A DNA stretch of 64,000 nt from NCBI GenBank assembly GCA_949825045.1, contig OX463812.1:3766661-3830660 (forward strand). The letters are read 5' to 3'. Below the pieces are notes generated by a model. The model was given only the letters and a program-made list of their open reading frames with translations, was not told the origin of the DNA and did not search any database. Position numbers and translations under genes: made by a program. This document shows, one piece after another, positions 54,138 to 64,000 of this stretch. How positions within the stretch are numbered: the first letter of the stretch is position 1; every line of letters starts with the position of its first letter. This DNA comes from Argyresthia goedartella (Eukaryota; Arthropoda; Insecta; Lepidoptera; Argyresthiidae).

Positions 54138-54440
54138 CAAAACTCAAAAAAAACTCAAAACGTTTATTCTGTAAATAGGCCACAAGGGCACTTTCACATG
54201 TCATTTCATTTCATTTTTTACAGAACATTTGGTATTATTATTTGTATCATATTATCAGAAAAAAAAAAGTACTTAATTATTGTTTTTGAGAGATGTAAAG
54301 AGTCTTAAATGTTGTATGTCAACGGCTCTAGTGACCGGAAGGCTGAAGCCTACTTTGGGCAACGGCTGAGCATCGCCACACAGCGAGGCAATGCCGCCAG
54401 CCTTCTAGGCAGCTTGACGGCAGCAGTGACCTGGCTCATT
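54138..54440 (-). mobile_element. LINE 3' end, minus strand
   Basis: Read on the minus strand the sequence ends in CCTATTTACAGAATAAACG followed by repeated TTTTGAG, a polyadenylation signal and simple tail. No coding part is recognisable. Confidence 0.5.
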
Positions 54441-55131
54441 TTTTTGTCTTTTTTAATCTTTTTGTAATTAATTGTTAGTTAATACATTTTTTTATTTAAA
54501 TATACATAATTAACTAGCCTTTATAAATCAAAAATGTAAATATTATATAAATCTCCTGAACGTTAGTAAAAATAACTAAAATCTGTCATTCAAAACGTAT
54601 TTAAATATAAAAATGTACAACTTATACATATCTTTTGGTTTGTAAACCCATACTACAATAATCACTCAGGCAATATACTTGCCAAAGTAATTTAGATATA
54701 TTTCACTTACCTACATAACAAATGTAGACAACACTCGCATTGATTGATGTAATTAATAAGTATTATTAAAAAAACATATGTATGACTTTCCTTAGATATC
54801 ATGCATTGTATAACCATACAAGGTTTAACGGTCCGATCTATCAAAATCAAGGCTACGTCATATTCAGTGGCCACCTACATGATGGACTATCGAATGCCTA
54901 TGAAAGCCCTTGCCCCTTGGTGGGGACATGAAAGGGTTACATTTATTTATTTACCATACTTCCTTAATCAGTATGAAAAACCATAAACATAAACATTTAT
55001 CTACATGCACATAGATTGCTTCTGGCCCCACACTTGTATTGTAGAGGCAGCTAGGGTTTTCAATGTTCTGGTAAAACCAAAACATTGATATCGTCATCGA
55101 AATCTTCTTTTTGTCATAAATTTTTAAGACA
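54441..55131. other. unassigned AT-rich spacer
   Basis: No gene or recognisable repeat. Confidence 0.5.
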
Positions 55132-55274
55132 TTTTTAACACCCTTGCTCGTAAAGCTGATGTAATTCCACCGGTTTTAAATATGTAAAGCGGGTCATAAA
55201 AAACGCGTGTGTTACCACAGCAAATAGTTAAGTTATAGTCCATACAAATTCCATAACAGTATTATTTGCCATTT

Positions 55275-55472
55275 AATTTTTTTTTTTTATTTTTTTTTTT
55301 ATTTATTTATTTATTATAATTACATTGCACAACATTACAGGTACATATACCCAAACCGTTTTGCAATATCCGGGATACTTATAAAACACACACCTTAAAA
55401 ATATATATTACAATTCAATTAAATTAGAAATATAATAACAATTATTTAACAAAAAATAATTCGATAACAAAA
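55275..55472 (-). mobile_element. short 5'-truncated LINE insertion in Crypton copy 2
   Basis: Absent from copy 1, where CCATTTCAAATATGGAACTG is continuous. On the minus strand it ends in an A-rich tail with repeated AAAT, as after target-primed reverse transcription. Confidence 0.65.
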
Positions 55473-55756
55473 TAGAACTGATCGCCGCCGCACGACTACA
55501 GCTAGTGAGCAGCGCGCTGTTGCTATTCAAATTTCGAACTAATCGCCGCGCGGCGCCAGTCAGTAGACAGTGTGCATTCACAGATTGAGTTTATTTAAAA
55601 TTAAAATAAAAAAACAGTTTATTCGGTAATTTAAAAACTTGGCTGCGTGCTCTAGCGTCTTTGCCAACATTTTCACGCAGCCACGGCAGAAAATAATCCT
55701 CGCGCCATTTTTCTCAAATTTTCTTTTCTTTGTACTTGTATTGTGAATATCTAAAA

Positions 55757-56186
55757 ATGACAACTTTCAATAATGAAGATGAGCAATATTACTTCAACTC
55801 CACCGGATATACTAACAGAAGCGCGAACCGCATGCGACAGCTTGCTGCGGTCAATATCCAAGGACAGATACATAATCACGTATGAAAATTTCTTGAAGTG
55901 GAAAAACATGAAAAATGCCAAGTCATTTTCCGAAAATGTAGTTTTGGCGTATTTTAATGAACTTGCTAGTAAATATAAGCCTAGCTCGTTGTGGATAACA
56001 TATTCTATGCTGAAAAGTACCCTCAAGATGAAAAATGGTGTCGATATTAATTTATATACAAATCTCATTGCATTTATAAAGAGACGCTCTGATGGTTTTA
56101 TTAAGAAAAAATCTAAGGTACTGTCATCAAATGACGTCGAAAAGTTTCTAAAAGATGCTCCAGATAGCCAGTACCTGGCAACAAAG
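55757..56186 (+). pseudogene. Crypton recombinase exon 1, copy 2
   Basis: Here the start codon is ATG at 55757, but a 2-bp loss in the TATA stretch near 55789 shifts the frame after about 11 codons. The following frame (from 55773) is open to the donor site at 56186 and encodes the same N-terminal domain as copy 1, including the segment that is frameshifted there. It continues into the intron as a run-on ORF ending at 56216. Confidence 0.7.
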
Positions 56187-56311
56187 GTCAGTTTGCCTCC
56201 TTATTTTATGTATTGATCTACCTACTGTACATACTCTTTTACATATTTTTTAACGACCGTCTGTAAGCTAAGTACCTATACCTTATCTGACACATTTTTA
56301 TTTCTTTTCAG
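56187..56311 (+). other. intron of the Crypton recombinase gene, copy 2
   Basis: 125 bp from GTCAGT to TTTTCAG, matching the intron of copy 1 in position and length. Confidence 0.7.
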
Positions 56312-56410
56312 GTTGCGTTAATATTTGGTATTCATAGTGCACGTAGACGGCGCGTATACAACTACGTATCATTTTAATAATTGTAATTTCACTAACTGTT
56401 TCAATAATTA
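56312..56410 (+). pseudogene. Crypton recombinase exon 2 remnant, copy 2
   Basis: Only the first codons (VALIFGIHSARRR) and the last about 50 bp of exon 2 remain. The catalytic boxes HxxR, H/W and Tyr are deleted. Confidence 0.7.
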
Positions 56411-56987
56411 AAAATGAACAAATTATAAAATGTTTTTTTTTTCTGTTTCCTCGCAAATGTGTTAAAAAACGTCGTACGATATACGTGCATATTGGTTATA
56501 ACATGCTCGGCTCAATTACGCCCTCGCCTTCAGCTCGGGCTGAAATTCCGCCTCGCATTTTATAACCATCTTAACGCACTAATATCGTAATGTACTATTT
56601 AAAATCTGAAACTAGACGAACAACTCAGATTTAAGGAACAGTGTTTATGCTAATCAGAAAAAAAAAACAAAATAGCTATAAGAAAGAGTGCCGCTACATC
56701 TAAATAATACAAACTCTATTCATGAATAAATAAGTACTGTTTGTTAAATATTCATTCATTTTTCTTTTTTTCATTCATTATTTAAAAAAATATATATATA
56801 ATCAAGTCGAATATTTAATTATAGTATAAAGATGTTTGATATGTTACAAGTTACTGTGTTACTTTGTAAATGACAACAACAAACTTATGTATTTCTAGAT
56901 TAGACTGGCTTTTAATTAAAATAACACAAAAACTATTAAAAAATACACTTGGTTAAATAAAATCAATAAGAATATTTTATGGTAGTG

Positions 56988-57240
56988 TAATAATAATATA
57001 ATAACCTTGGACACCATTTACACACATTGATCTAGCCCCAAACTAGGATTCCCTGTATCTTGGGTACTAGACAACGATACACATACTTATAGAGATAAAT
57101 ATTATACTAAGATAGATAAACAACCATGACTTCGGTGCAAACATCCGTTCTTATCAAACAAATATTTGCCCCCACCGGGACTCGAACCCGGGACCCCTGG
57201 CTTCTTAGGCAGGCTCACTGCCGACTCGGCCATTGGGCCG
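56988..57240 (-). mobile_element. tRNA-derived SINE, copy 2
   Basis: It has the same structure as the copy at 36886: an A box TGGCCGAGTCGG and B box GGTTCGAGTCC on the minus strand, and the tail GTGTCCAAGGTTATTATA. Confidence 0.85.
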
Positions 57241-58433
57241 TGTGTATGGAAGTATGTCCGCCCATTCGGTAGCCGGCGCCACTGCGGTAGCTTAGCTACT
57301 TAAAACTAAGTATGTTTTGTTGTTCTCACATGTTCAACCTAACACCCGCCTCGCTCACCCCCTTTACCCTTCACCCAAGCTACCGCACTGTTTTGCCCTG
57401 ATATTTGAATCCAACCAATCTCTTGACGTTCAACATTTTGACATTGACGAAACACTTGATGCAGTGCTGCCAAAATACCCACCCATGTGCCGACTCCCAA
57501 TCACATACATTTTGGAAGCCGGCGCCGGCTGCGGAGGCACTTCCATGTCTTATTGTAGACTTATGATACAAGATGAATTATTTGATATAATTAACCGTGT
57601 TTTTTTGCTAATGACAATGATCTTTGTCAAAATGAGCATAACGTTAAATTTAAGTAACACACAAGTTCCACGGCATTTAAACAGATGCTAATATCCGATA
57701 GAGATCCTGCACAGCGATGTTAAGATTTATTCGCTGCGAATGTCTACCGAGGCTAAGCATATCTAAGGCATGGCTTCTTGACGTCTAAGCCAAGATCAAA
57801 TTGTAGTTACTGTTCTTTTCAACTTTATTCCTGGATGTGAAGGGATTAGTCAGGATAATAAACTGAGTTTTGAAATCCGATGGGATGTTCGGGACTAATG
57901 CTATACTCTATTAGATTAGTGGCTTAGCTATTGGTGACCACATAAACATAATTAGAAAAACCAAATCAAATTGCTCATCAATACATACCTAATTACAAAT
58001 AACTATGCGCGGTTACTCCAGAAAGCCAATACAAACAGATTGGGCACACTAACTAAATAGATAGTGATACTGAGGAGGGTAAACAAAATAATAACAAACG
58101 AAATCGCCATTTATTTATACATTATTAAAGCAATACGCATAACATTAAAGATACATATATCCAAATCATTGTAGAATTATCATGGTAACCTTATTTTTTA
58201 AATAAAATACAATACAATGTCAATTAGTTAATAATCTCACACAATATCCCTCCATATATCACCAAACAGATCATTCAACGGTGCTGCAGCCAACAGTACA
58301 CTGAGACTGCCCCGCGGCCGGACTAGCGGAGACTTCTGGTGTGCCACCATGCATTGCGTGCCACCCGCTATCAGCTGGAGTAGTAGTTGTAGGTACGAAT
58401 AGCGCGCATACCGCACTGACAAGCGCTGCGCAG
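57241..58433. other. unassigned spacer
   Basis: A 124-codon ORF (57317-57691) has no known motif and unusual composition; I do not call it a gene. Confidence 0.45.
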
Positions 58434-58475
58434 TAACGACAATCAACATACAGTCAGAAGCCGAATGTGTTCCTG

Positions 58476-58610
58476 CGGTTCCTGAACACATCAAAGAGAG
58501 CTTATGATATGTGTGTAGATAAACTAGTGTATGTAACTGTACATAATTAGACATTTAAACTCTCGAGGGATATTATTATGAAACGAGCCGAAGGCGAGTT
58601 TCATAATACA
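58476..58610 (-). mobile_element. hairpin-ended repeat, copy d (partial)
   Basis: The right-hand part with hairpin core GAGCCGAAGGCGAG; truncated on both sides. Confidence 0.65.
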
Positions 58611-59071
58611 AGCGCTGCGCAGTAACGACAATCAACATACAGTCAGAAGCTGAATGTGTGAGGTTAAAGTCTCAACTCTAGTATGTTATACCCAAGTATC
58701 AAATATTCTCTTACAAAGATATCATGGAAAACTTTGTGTACCTTCTCAAGCATAGGGACATATGAGCTTTCGTTTGAATTCCAAACAACCGAGCTAGTAC
58801 GAATTTGGTTCTCAATATAGCAGTGTAAGGAAAATATTTCTTGTATGGGGACTTCTTTTAATTTTTGTAATCGCGCTTTGTCTATTATTTGTTGTGGTAG
58901 TGGCTATAGAAATACACACCCTTTGAAAAATTGAACCCTCTACTTATTTCGGTTTATGAAAAAGAGCCCACTTACAGATGGACGGATAGACGGATTGACA
59001 GACGGACAGCGGTTCGAAATTTGAATTTCATAATTTGACAAATTTTTATACTTTATGGTCATAAGTGTGTA

Positions 59072-59492
59072 GATAAATAGGTTTATCTACACACGTATCA
59101 TAAATCCTCTTTACTGCGTCTAAAAACCGCACGTTAAGACCAGCATAATGTAAAACTATTTGGTAAAAACTCATTTTTTATCTGAAAATTTATACATTAT
59201 GACCATAATGTACAAAAATTTGTCAAATTATGACATTCAAATTTCGAACGCCGACGCACGCCTGCGTGCCGCCCCTAGTTTATCTGTCAGGTTAGTACTA
59301 CAGAACAAGCTAAACAACTGCAGAACAATAATGAATGCCCCAACGCCGGTCAAACATGCGGTTCCTGAACACATCAAAGAGAGCTTATGATATGTGTGTA
59401 GATAAACTAGTGTATGTAACTGTACATAATTAGACATTTAAACTCTCGAGGGATATTATTATGAAACGAGCCGAAGGCGAGTTTCATAATAC
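59072..59492 (-). mobile_element. hairpin-ended repeat, copy e
   Basis: It begins GTTTATCTACACACGTATCATAA and ends within the hairpin, where it joins the next unrelated block of the tandem unit. Confidence 0.7.
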
Positions 59493-59963
59493 AAGCGCTG
59501 CGCAGTAACGACAATCAACATACAGTCAGAAGCTGAATGTGTGAGGTTAAAGTCTCAACTCTAGTATGTTATACCCAAGTATCAAATATTCTCTTACAAA
59601 GATATCATGGAAAACTTTGTGTACCTTCTCAAGCATAGGGACATATGAGCTTTCGTTTGAATTCCAAACAACCGAGCTAGTACGAATTTGGTTCTCAATA
59701 TAGCAGTGTAAGGAAACTATTTCTTGTATGGGGACTTCTTTTAATGTTTGTAATCGCGCTTTGTCTATTATTTGTTGTGGTAGTGGCTATAGAAATACAC
59801 ACCCTTTGAAAAATTGAACCCTCTACTTATTTCGGTTTATGAAAAAGAGCCCACTTACAGATGGACGGATAGACGGATGGACAGACGGACAGCGGTTCGA
59901 AATTTGAATTTCATAATTTGACAAATTTTTATACTTTATGGTCATAAGTGTGTAGATAAATAG

Positions 59964-60431
59964 GTTTATCTACACACGTATCATAAATCCTCTTTACTGC
60001 GTCTAAAAACCGCACGTTAAGACCAGCATAATGTAAAACTATTTGGTAAAAACTCATTTTTTATCTGAAAATTTATACATTATGACCATAATGTACAAAA
60101 ATTTGTCAAATTATGACATTCAAATTTCGAACGCCGACGCACGCCTGCGTGCCGCCCCTAGCTTGTCTGTCAGGTTAGTACTACAGAACAAGCTAAAGAA
60201 CTGCAGAACAATAATGAATGCCCCAACGCCGGTCAAACATGCGGTTCCTGAACACATCAAAGAGAGCTTATGATATGTGTGTAGATAAACTAGTGTATGT
60301 AACTGTACATAATTAGACATTTAAACTCTCGAGGGATATTATTATGAAACTCGCCTTCGGCTCGTTTCATAAACCCACTCTCGAGTATTAATGCCCTCCG
60401 TTATGTAGCAGTCACATAAACTACTATTATG
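59964..60431 (-). mobile_element. hairpin-ended repeat, copy f (full ends)
   Basis: Both ends are present: TTTATCTACACACG on the left and the hairpin plus GTCACATAAACTACTATTATG on the right. At about 460 bp it is close to copy a. Confidence 0.75.
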
Positions 60432-61160
60432 TGTTTCTGGAGAAGAGTAAATTTTGCTCGAGATTTTTAAATTTGCTAAGTGAGTTATTGAAGATGTCGA
60501 CCGAAGCAAGGTTTTTGTTGTAGTTGCCACAGATCCTACGTAATGGTGCTCTTAGGTCAGCATAAGCTTTTGGGGATTGCAAATAAGTTTTGAAGTCGAG
60601 TTTGACGTGCAGAAGGTCTAAAGTTAATTCGTTGTGCTGCTGCGGGCAGATAAAAATATTGTTGCATATTTTATAAAGTGTTGTTGCTCCGAGTATTTGT
60701 CTTCTATATCGTAAAGAGATAATAACGGAGTGGCGTTTGTGTTGCCGGACCGAACGGACGTGTCCCCCCGAGATCTCGCAAACGCATTTAAACAAACAAT
60801 AGTTTTCATCCCCGGCGCGCGCCTTTTGTTCTGCCTTCGGAGGCCCGAAAACGAGCCTGGCTTATAGGCTGGCTTATACCGCGTGTTTCTGTAAGGGTTA
60901 CCTGAGGAATGTGCGCGATCCATCTAGGCACTCTGTGCAATACCGCGCATTTCAGTGATTGTGATGATACTAGTGCGGTCAAGTGTAATGAATGCCCAGA
61001 GAACTGCGCGATTCTCTTAGGCATCCCATCTGTGCAAGCCCTAGAATTTATTCTAGGCCAGGTGCACGTCTGAGCCACGCAGCGACAGGCCGGCAGCGAG
61101 CGACACCTACGCAACACACCCTCAACGCTACTGCCTCCACCACCACCGCCGCTAAACACA
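60432..61160. other. unassigned, GC-richer segment
   Basis: Overlapping minus-strand ORFs (60427-60795, 60624-60923, 60806-61159) are open but have no motif I recognise; together they might be remains of a larger coding region. The GC content near 60780-61160 is higher than in the surroundings. Confidence 0.35.
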
Positions 61161-61789
61161 CCAACCTGGTGAGATCATTCCGATTAGGACATCATTGATA
61201 GTGATTACCTATCTTTAACTTCATTTCTCTCAGGACCACTCGCCGCCTGACAATAATAAACCACCACTTACCGCGGCCGCGGTCGCCCCTATTGACTAAG
61301 GCATAATCACATTTATAGGTGCGTCATAGGCAGGATATAACAATTCCCTACCTACGCAATATCAAAATCAACTAATAAAACATTATTGTAGCTACATATA
61401 CTTATATTGCTTTGCCTGAAAATAAATTCGAGATAATTCTCCTCGAGATTTATTTTCTCCTCATCTTCGAAAGACCATTCAAAACAGTCATTAACAATAA
61501 CCATCCACTAAACCCTGAAACTCTGTGAATAAGCCAACCCAAAACTTAACAATCCTAGAATTATTTTTATGTAGCTAAACTGCAAATATACTAAACCCGA
61601 CAATAAACAAAAACTAAACAAGTGCATGCCATAAAAAGGCCATCTCACCAAACTCCCAGAAACTAGACAAAACAATTGACTGCTATTTAGGAACAATTGA
61701 AAAAGCTTCGAAGCAAAAAAGGCCCACAACGTTCCCTCACACATCTGGCACCCATTCTATGGTGTCAGCCCATTTTGGAAACACCGGGA

Positions 61790-61985
61790 AACATTAGAAT
61801 AAAAATAGATCGTAAAAGGCTGTGCCGATCGACTATGTTAGTCATATTTTCACGTAATGTTAAGATAAGTTGACGACCGATAATAAATTAGTCTAGTCTA
61901 GTCTGGTTTTTGCGCGCATCTCAAGCCTTTTACTTTACTCCCGAAGATGTCGCTCTCCTTAAAATTGCCTCTGGCAAAAATGCCA
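61790..61985 (-). repeat. dispersed repeat shared with 8.1-8.4 kb
   Basis: The reverse complement of 8085-8400, including GGCTTGAGATGCGCGCAAA and GAAAATATGACTAACAT; it lacks the extra 90 bp found there. Confidence 0.7.
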
Positions 61986-62094
61986 AACAGCGTCTCTCAT
62001 CATACCGGCCGTACACCTCTTAGAAACAACCCACACACACACATTCATATTAGCTAAAACACCACGAGGCTTTCTCCTGTAGTAATATCTCACA

Positions 62095-62628
62095 ATGGAA
62101 ACTCTACCAATGCCCAAAGATGGAAACTGCCTGTTCCATGCAATTGCAGACCAAATCAACCATCTGTTTGGAGCGACATTCAACCATACCCACATCAGAA
62201 GCGACTTAGCTAGATACGTGGAAGCTAACAGCAATTATCCACGCATAAAACTTGCGATCGACGCACCAAACGCAGAAGCTTTCACTGAGTACATAAAAAA
62301 TCTCCACATACAGGGCACGTGGGGAGTTGAAGAAATTATCATAGCAGCCGCGGAGTTCTACGGAATAAGTGTAGCGATCCATCAACAAAATGGCCCATCA
62401 ATCGTATATAGCCCCCAACAAGAATATAACGCAGGCGGAACTATCAACTTGACCTTTTCCGACAGCCACTACGACAGCGCATACATAATAGAGCACCAAA
62501 ACGTAATCAACAACCTATCAACAACCAGTCAAATCTACATCGCAGCATCTCACTTTTCCCATACCAAAATACAGCGCGACAACCAAAGTACACTCAAGTT
62601 CCACCCGCCCCAAAAACAGATAATATGA
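62095..62628 (+). CDS. OTU-type cysteine protease, 177 residues
   Basis: The protein starts METLPMPKDGNCLFHAIADQ: Asp9 and Cys12 in the DGNCLF box match the OTU active site. The middle has GTWGVEEIIIAAAEFYGIS (residues 74-92), the usual conserved tryptophan and helix. His125 in FSDSHYDSAY completes the triad. Length and spacing fit one complete OTU domain with a short tail. OTU enzymes remove ubiquitin; in transposons such proteases may process element proteins or counter degradation. It lies between repeats and upstream of a LINE RT, and a decayed second copy follows at 63532, which points to a mobile-element gene. A host gene copy is less likely. Confidence 0.75.
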   Translation: METLPMPKDGNCLFHAIADQINHLFGATFNHTHIRSDLARYVEANSNYPRIKLAIDAPNAEAFTEYIKNLHIQGTWGVEEIIIAAAEFYGISVAIHQQNGPSIVYSPQQEYNAGGTINLTFSDSHYDSAYIIEHQNVINNLSTTSQIYIAASHFSHTKIQRDNQSTLKFHPPQKQII

Positions 62629-62905
62629 TTGTGGTAAATCTAAACACCTTCCCCCGGCCTACCCAAAATGCACAACTCAAGATAAGATGACCAATGACTT
62701 TGATACTTACCGTACCGACACATACACTCACACGCCACAAACACATGCATCCCCCTCCGCCGGGTCAGATACAACCGGGTACTTCATCTTTAGGGCCTTG
62801 TTCACGGACTGAACCTCGACCCGAGTCACGGACCTAACTAATATGCACTAATGAAGTGAATTGAAGTAGGTGATATCAGTGCAATGAGTCTCACTAGCTG
62901 AGCAA

Positions 62906-63600
62906 CAACCTGGTGAGATCGCTGCGATTATGATAGCCCTAACTCAGATCAAAGGGCAAAACGAACTCTATATCTGGCAGGTAACCCCCTTCGTAATGCT
63001 AAATACCATTTCATAAACAGATACCACGCTCGCTTCAAATTACTACGCCAACTACAAACTATTCCATAGGCACAGTACCGTACTAGTAGGTAGGAGATAG
63101 GTATACCTAAATAAAAAACTAGGCAGGAACCTACCCAATAACAGTAAAACAAAACTTAACCATCTCTAACTTTATCCGGTCCGACAAGCCCACAAAAATA
63201 AAACAATAATGCAAGCCCGTCTACTACATAACTGCATATTCTGAGAAATAGCGAGAAACAGCCAACAATTGCACATAATAAAAGGATCATTTCACCATCT
63301 TCCAGAAAACAGGCAATTAACAAAAAACTTCCACTGATGAACAATAACAACAATAAACTCGGAGACTTTTTGTCCTAAGCGGCTCTCTACCGAGAATAAG
63401 GGCGCACGAAGATACGCACAAACTTTGACAATCGCAACCCGTACGATCTGTTAATCGTAGACAAAGGTAGTTCAAATAAATCACGCTATCTCTAAGTTCT
63501 TTCTTTCAACAACATCCCAAGAAGATAACTAATGGAAGCCTTACCAATGCTGAGATGGTAACTGCCTATTCACCGCAATTGCTAACCACAACAATAAAAC
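62906..63600 (+). pseudogene. decayed duplicate of the OTU locus
   Basis: CAACCTGGTGAGATC at 62906 repeats 61162. The sequence to 63531 is a degenerate version of the 61.5-62.09 kb region. At 63532 ATGGAAGCCTTACCAATG parallels the start of the OTU ORF but meets a TAA after 10 codons, and the DGNC box is destroyed. Confidence 0.6.
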
Positions 63601-63631
63601 TAAACCAAAAAACTACATAAAACAAATAAAA

Positions 63632-64000
63632 ATGGAAGATCATCTTATCACTGATCCACATGAAATTGCACAGTCATTTAATAACTTTTACATCGATCAG
63701 ACATCACAACTACGTCAAGCAAATGCCAATAACCATATAAAGATGTCTTTCAATCCCAACTCATTATTCCTAAATCCGACTACTCCATACGAGGTATATC
63801 AAATAATAAAAAATCTAAAAGACACAAACAGTACTGGATATGACAATCTATGCACAAAAGTTATTAAATACGTATCGGATTTAATAGCACCGGTTTTGAG
63901 CAGTATAATTAACCTATCGATACAACAGGGTGTATTTCCAGAGAAGTTGAAAACTTCGATTATTAGACCGCTTTTAAAGAAAAAAGACCGTGAAGACATG
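63632..64000 (+). CDS. LINE reverse transcriptase, N-terminal part (runs off the right edge)
   Basis: The 123 codons from the ATG at 63632 to the end are open; the frame is also open some codons upstream. Motifs: DPHEIAQSFNNFY, then NLKDTNSTGYDNLCTKVI (RT motif 0), then SIQQGVFPEKLKTSIIRPLLKK (leading to motif 1). This is the usual entry into a Jockey-type RT. The catalytic box is beyond the window. Whether it belongs to the same element as the OTU ORF cannot be decided here. Confidence 0.75.
   Translation, partial: MEDHLITDPHEIAQSFNNFYIDQTSQLRQANANNHIKMSFNPNSLFLNPTTPYEVYQIIKNLKDTNSTGYDNLCTKVIKYVSDLIAPVLSSIINLSIQQGVFPEKLKTSIIRPLLKKKDREDM

Larger units (their letters stand above)
55132..56591 (+). 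mobile_element. Crypton-like element, copy 2 (internally deleted)
   Basis: It has the same ends as copy 1 (TTTTTAACACCC and TATCGTAAT). It lacks the hairpin repeat, carries a LINE tail insertion at about 55275-55472, and has lost about 670 bp of exon 2. Confidence 0.8.
58476..60340. repeat. 883-bp tandem duplication, 2.1 units
   Basis: CGGTTCCTGAACACATC occurs at 58476, 59359 and 60242, exactly 883 bp apart. The first two units are nearly identical over their whole length, and the third runs into a complete hairpin-repeat end. Each unit contains parts of the hairpin-ended repeat in both orientations plus about 430 bp of unrelated sequence. Confidence 0.92.

Noticed and set aside
57317..57691. 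124-codon plus-strand ORF
   Set aside because: No motif, no upstream or downstream context; could be chance. Left as unassigned.
60427..61159. Three overlapping minus-strand ORFs
   Set aside because: Open but unrecognised and in different frames; not enough to call a gene, although old coding remains are possible.

Overview
This window looks like a repeat-dense stretch of an insect nuclear genome, most likely a lepidopteran. The evidence is two tRNA-derived SINE copies, LINEs with PHD-type ORF1 proteins and AP-endonuclease/reverse transcriptase ORFs, Ty3/mdg1-like, Ty3/mag-like and Ty1/copia LTR elements, a maT-like mariner and two Crypton-type tyrosine-recombinase elements. I found no bacterial operon, no rRNA or functional tRNA gene, and no convincing single-copy host gene. 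Nearly everything that can be assigned is a mobile element or its remains.

Layout, left to right. 1-3096: a minus-strand Ty3-type element running off the left edge, with its 774-bp LTR and a 32-bp minisatellite. 4046-6467: a Crypton-like element with an intron, itself invaded by a hairpin-ended repeat; more copies of that repeat lie at 6.6-7.9 kb. 8.1-10.7 kb: LINE debris. 10685-20873: a minus-strand LINE (LINE-A) split by a complete 5.9-kb mdg1/412-like element with identical 159-bp LTRs. 20915-21471: a MITE. 22.0-23.9 kb: a broken mariner between direct repeats. About 24.1-28.5 kb: a nearly intact plus-strand LINE (LINE-B). 29.27-29.47 kb: a foldback element. 29585-35565: a minus-strand LINE (LINE-C) split by a copia element with a perfect 5-bp target duplication. 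35.7-36.7 kb: a LINE ORF1, followed by a SINE and a decayed zinc-knuckle gag. 39459-42652: an internally deleted mag-like element inside an (AT)n tract. 45.2-47.1 kb: a 5'-truncated LINE with an intact RT ORF. 48.9-50.6 kb: a decayed LINE interrupted by a coding-free relative of the mdg1-like element (50584-54137). 55132-56591: a second Crypton copy. 57.0-57.2 kb: a second SINE. 58.4-60.4 kb: an 883-bp tandem duplication built from the hairpin-ended repeat. 61.8-64 kb: a repeat shared with 8 kb, an intact OTU cysteine-protease ORF with a decayed duplicate, and a LINE RT running off the right edge.

The elements interact rather than forming a pathway. Several insertions interrupt older elements and so give relative ages (mdg1-like into LINE-A, copia into LINE-C, hairpin repeat into Crypton copy 1, a short LINE tail into Crypton copy 2). 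The mdg1-like element and the coding-free copy at 50.6-54.1 kb share LTR, primer-binding region and polypurine tract, as expected of an autonomous/non-autonomous pair.

The most interesting items are a small ORF (11666-11920) between primer site and gag of the mdg1-like element, with an N-myristoylation-type start and one membrane segment; the intact OTU protease ORF at 62095-62628; the family of terminal-hairpin repeats whose hairpin core resembles the one at the end of the Crypton; and the mag-like element whose gag start codon appears to lie inside the LTR. All family assignments are by eye from motifs; no database search was run.
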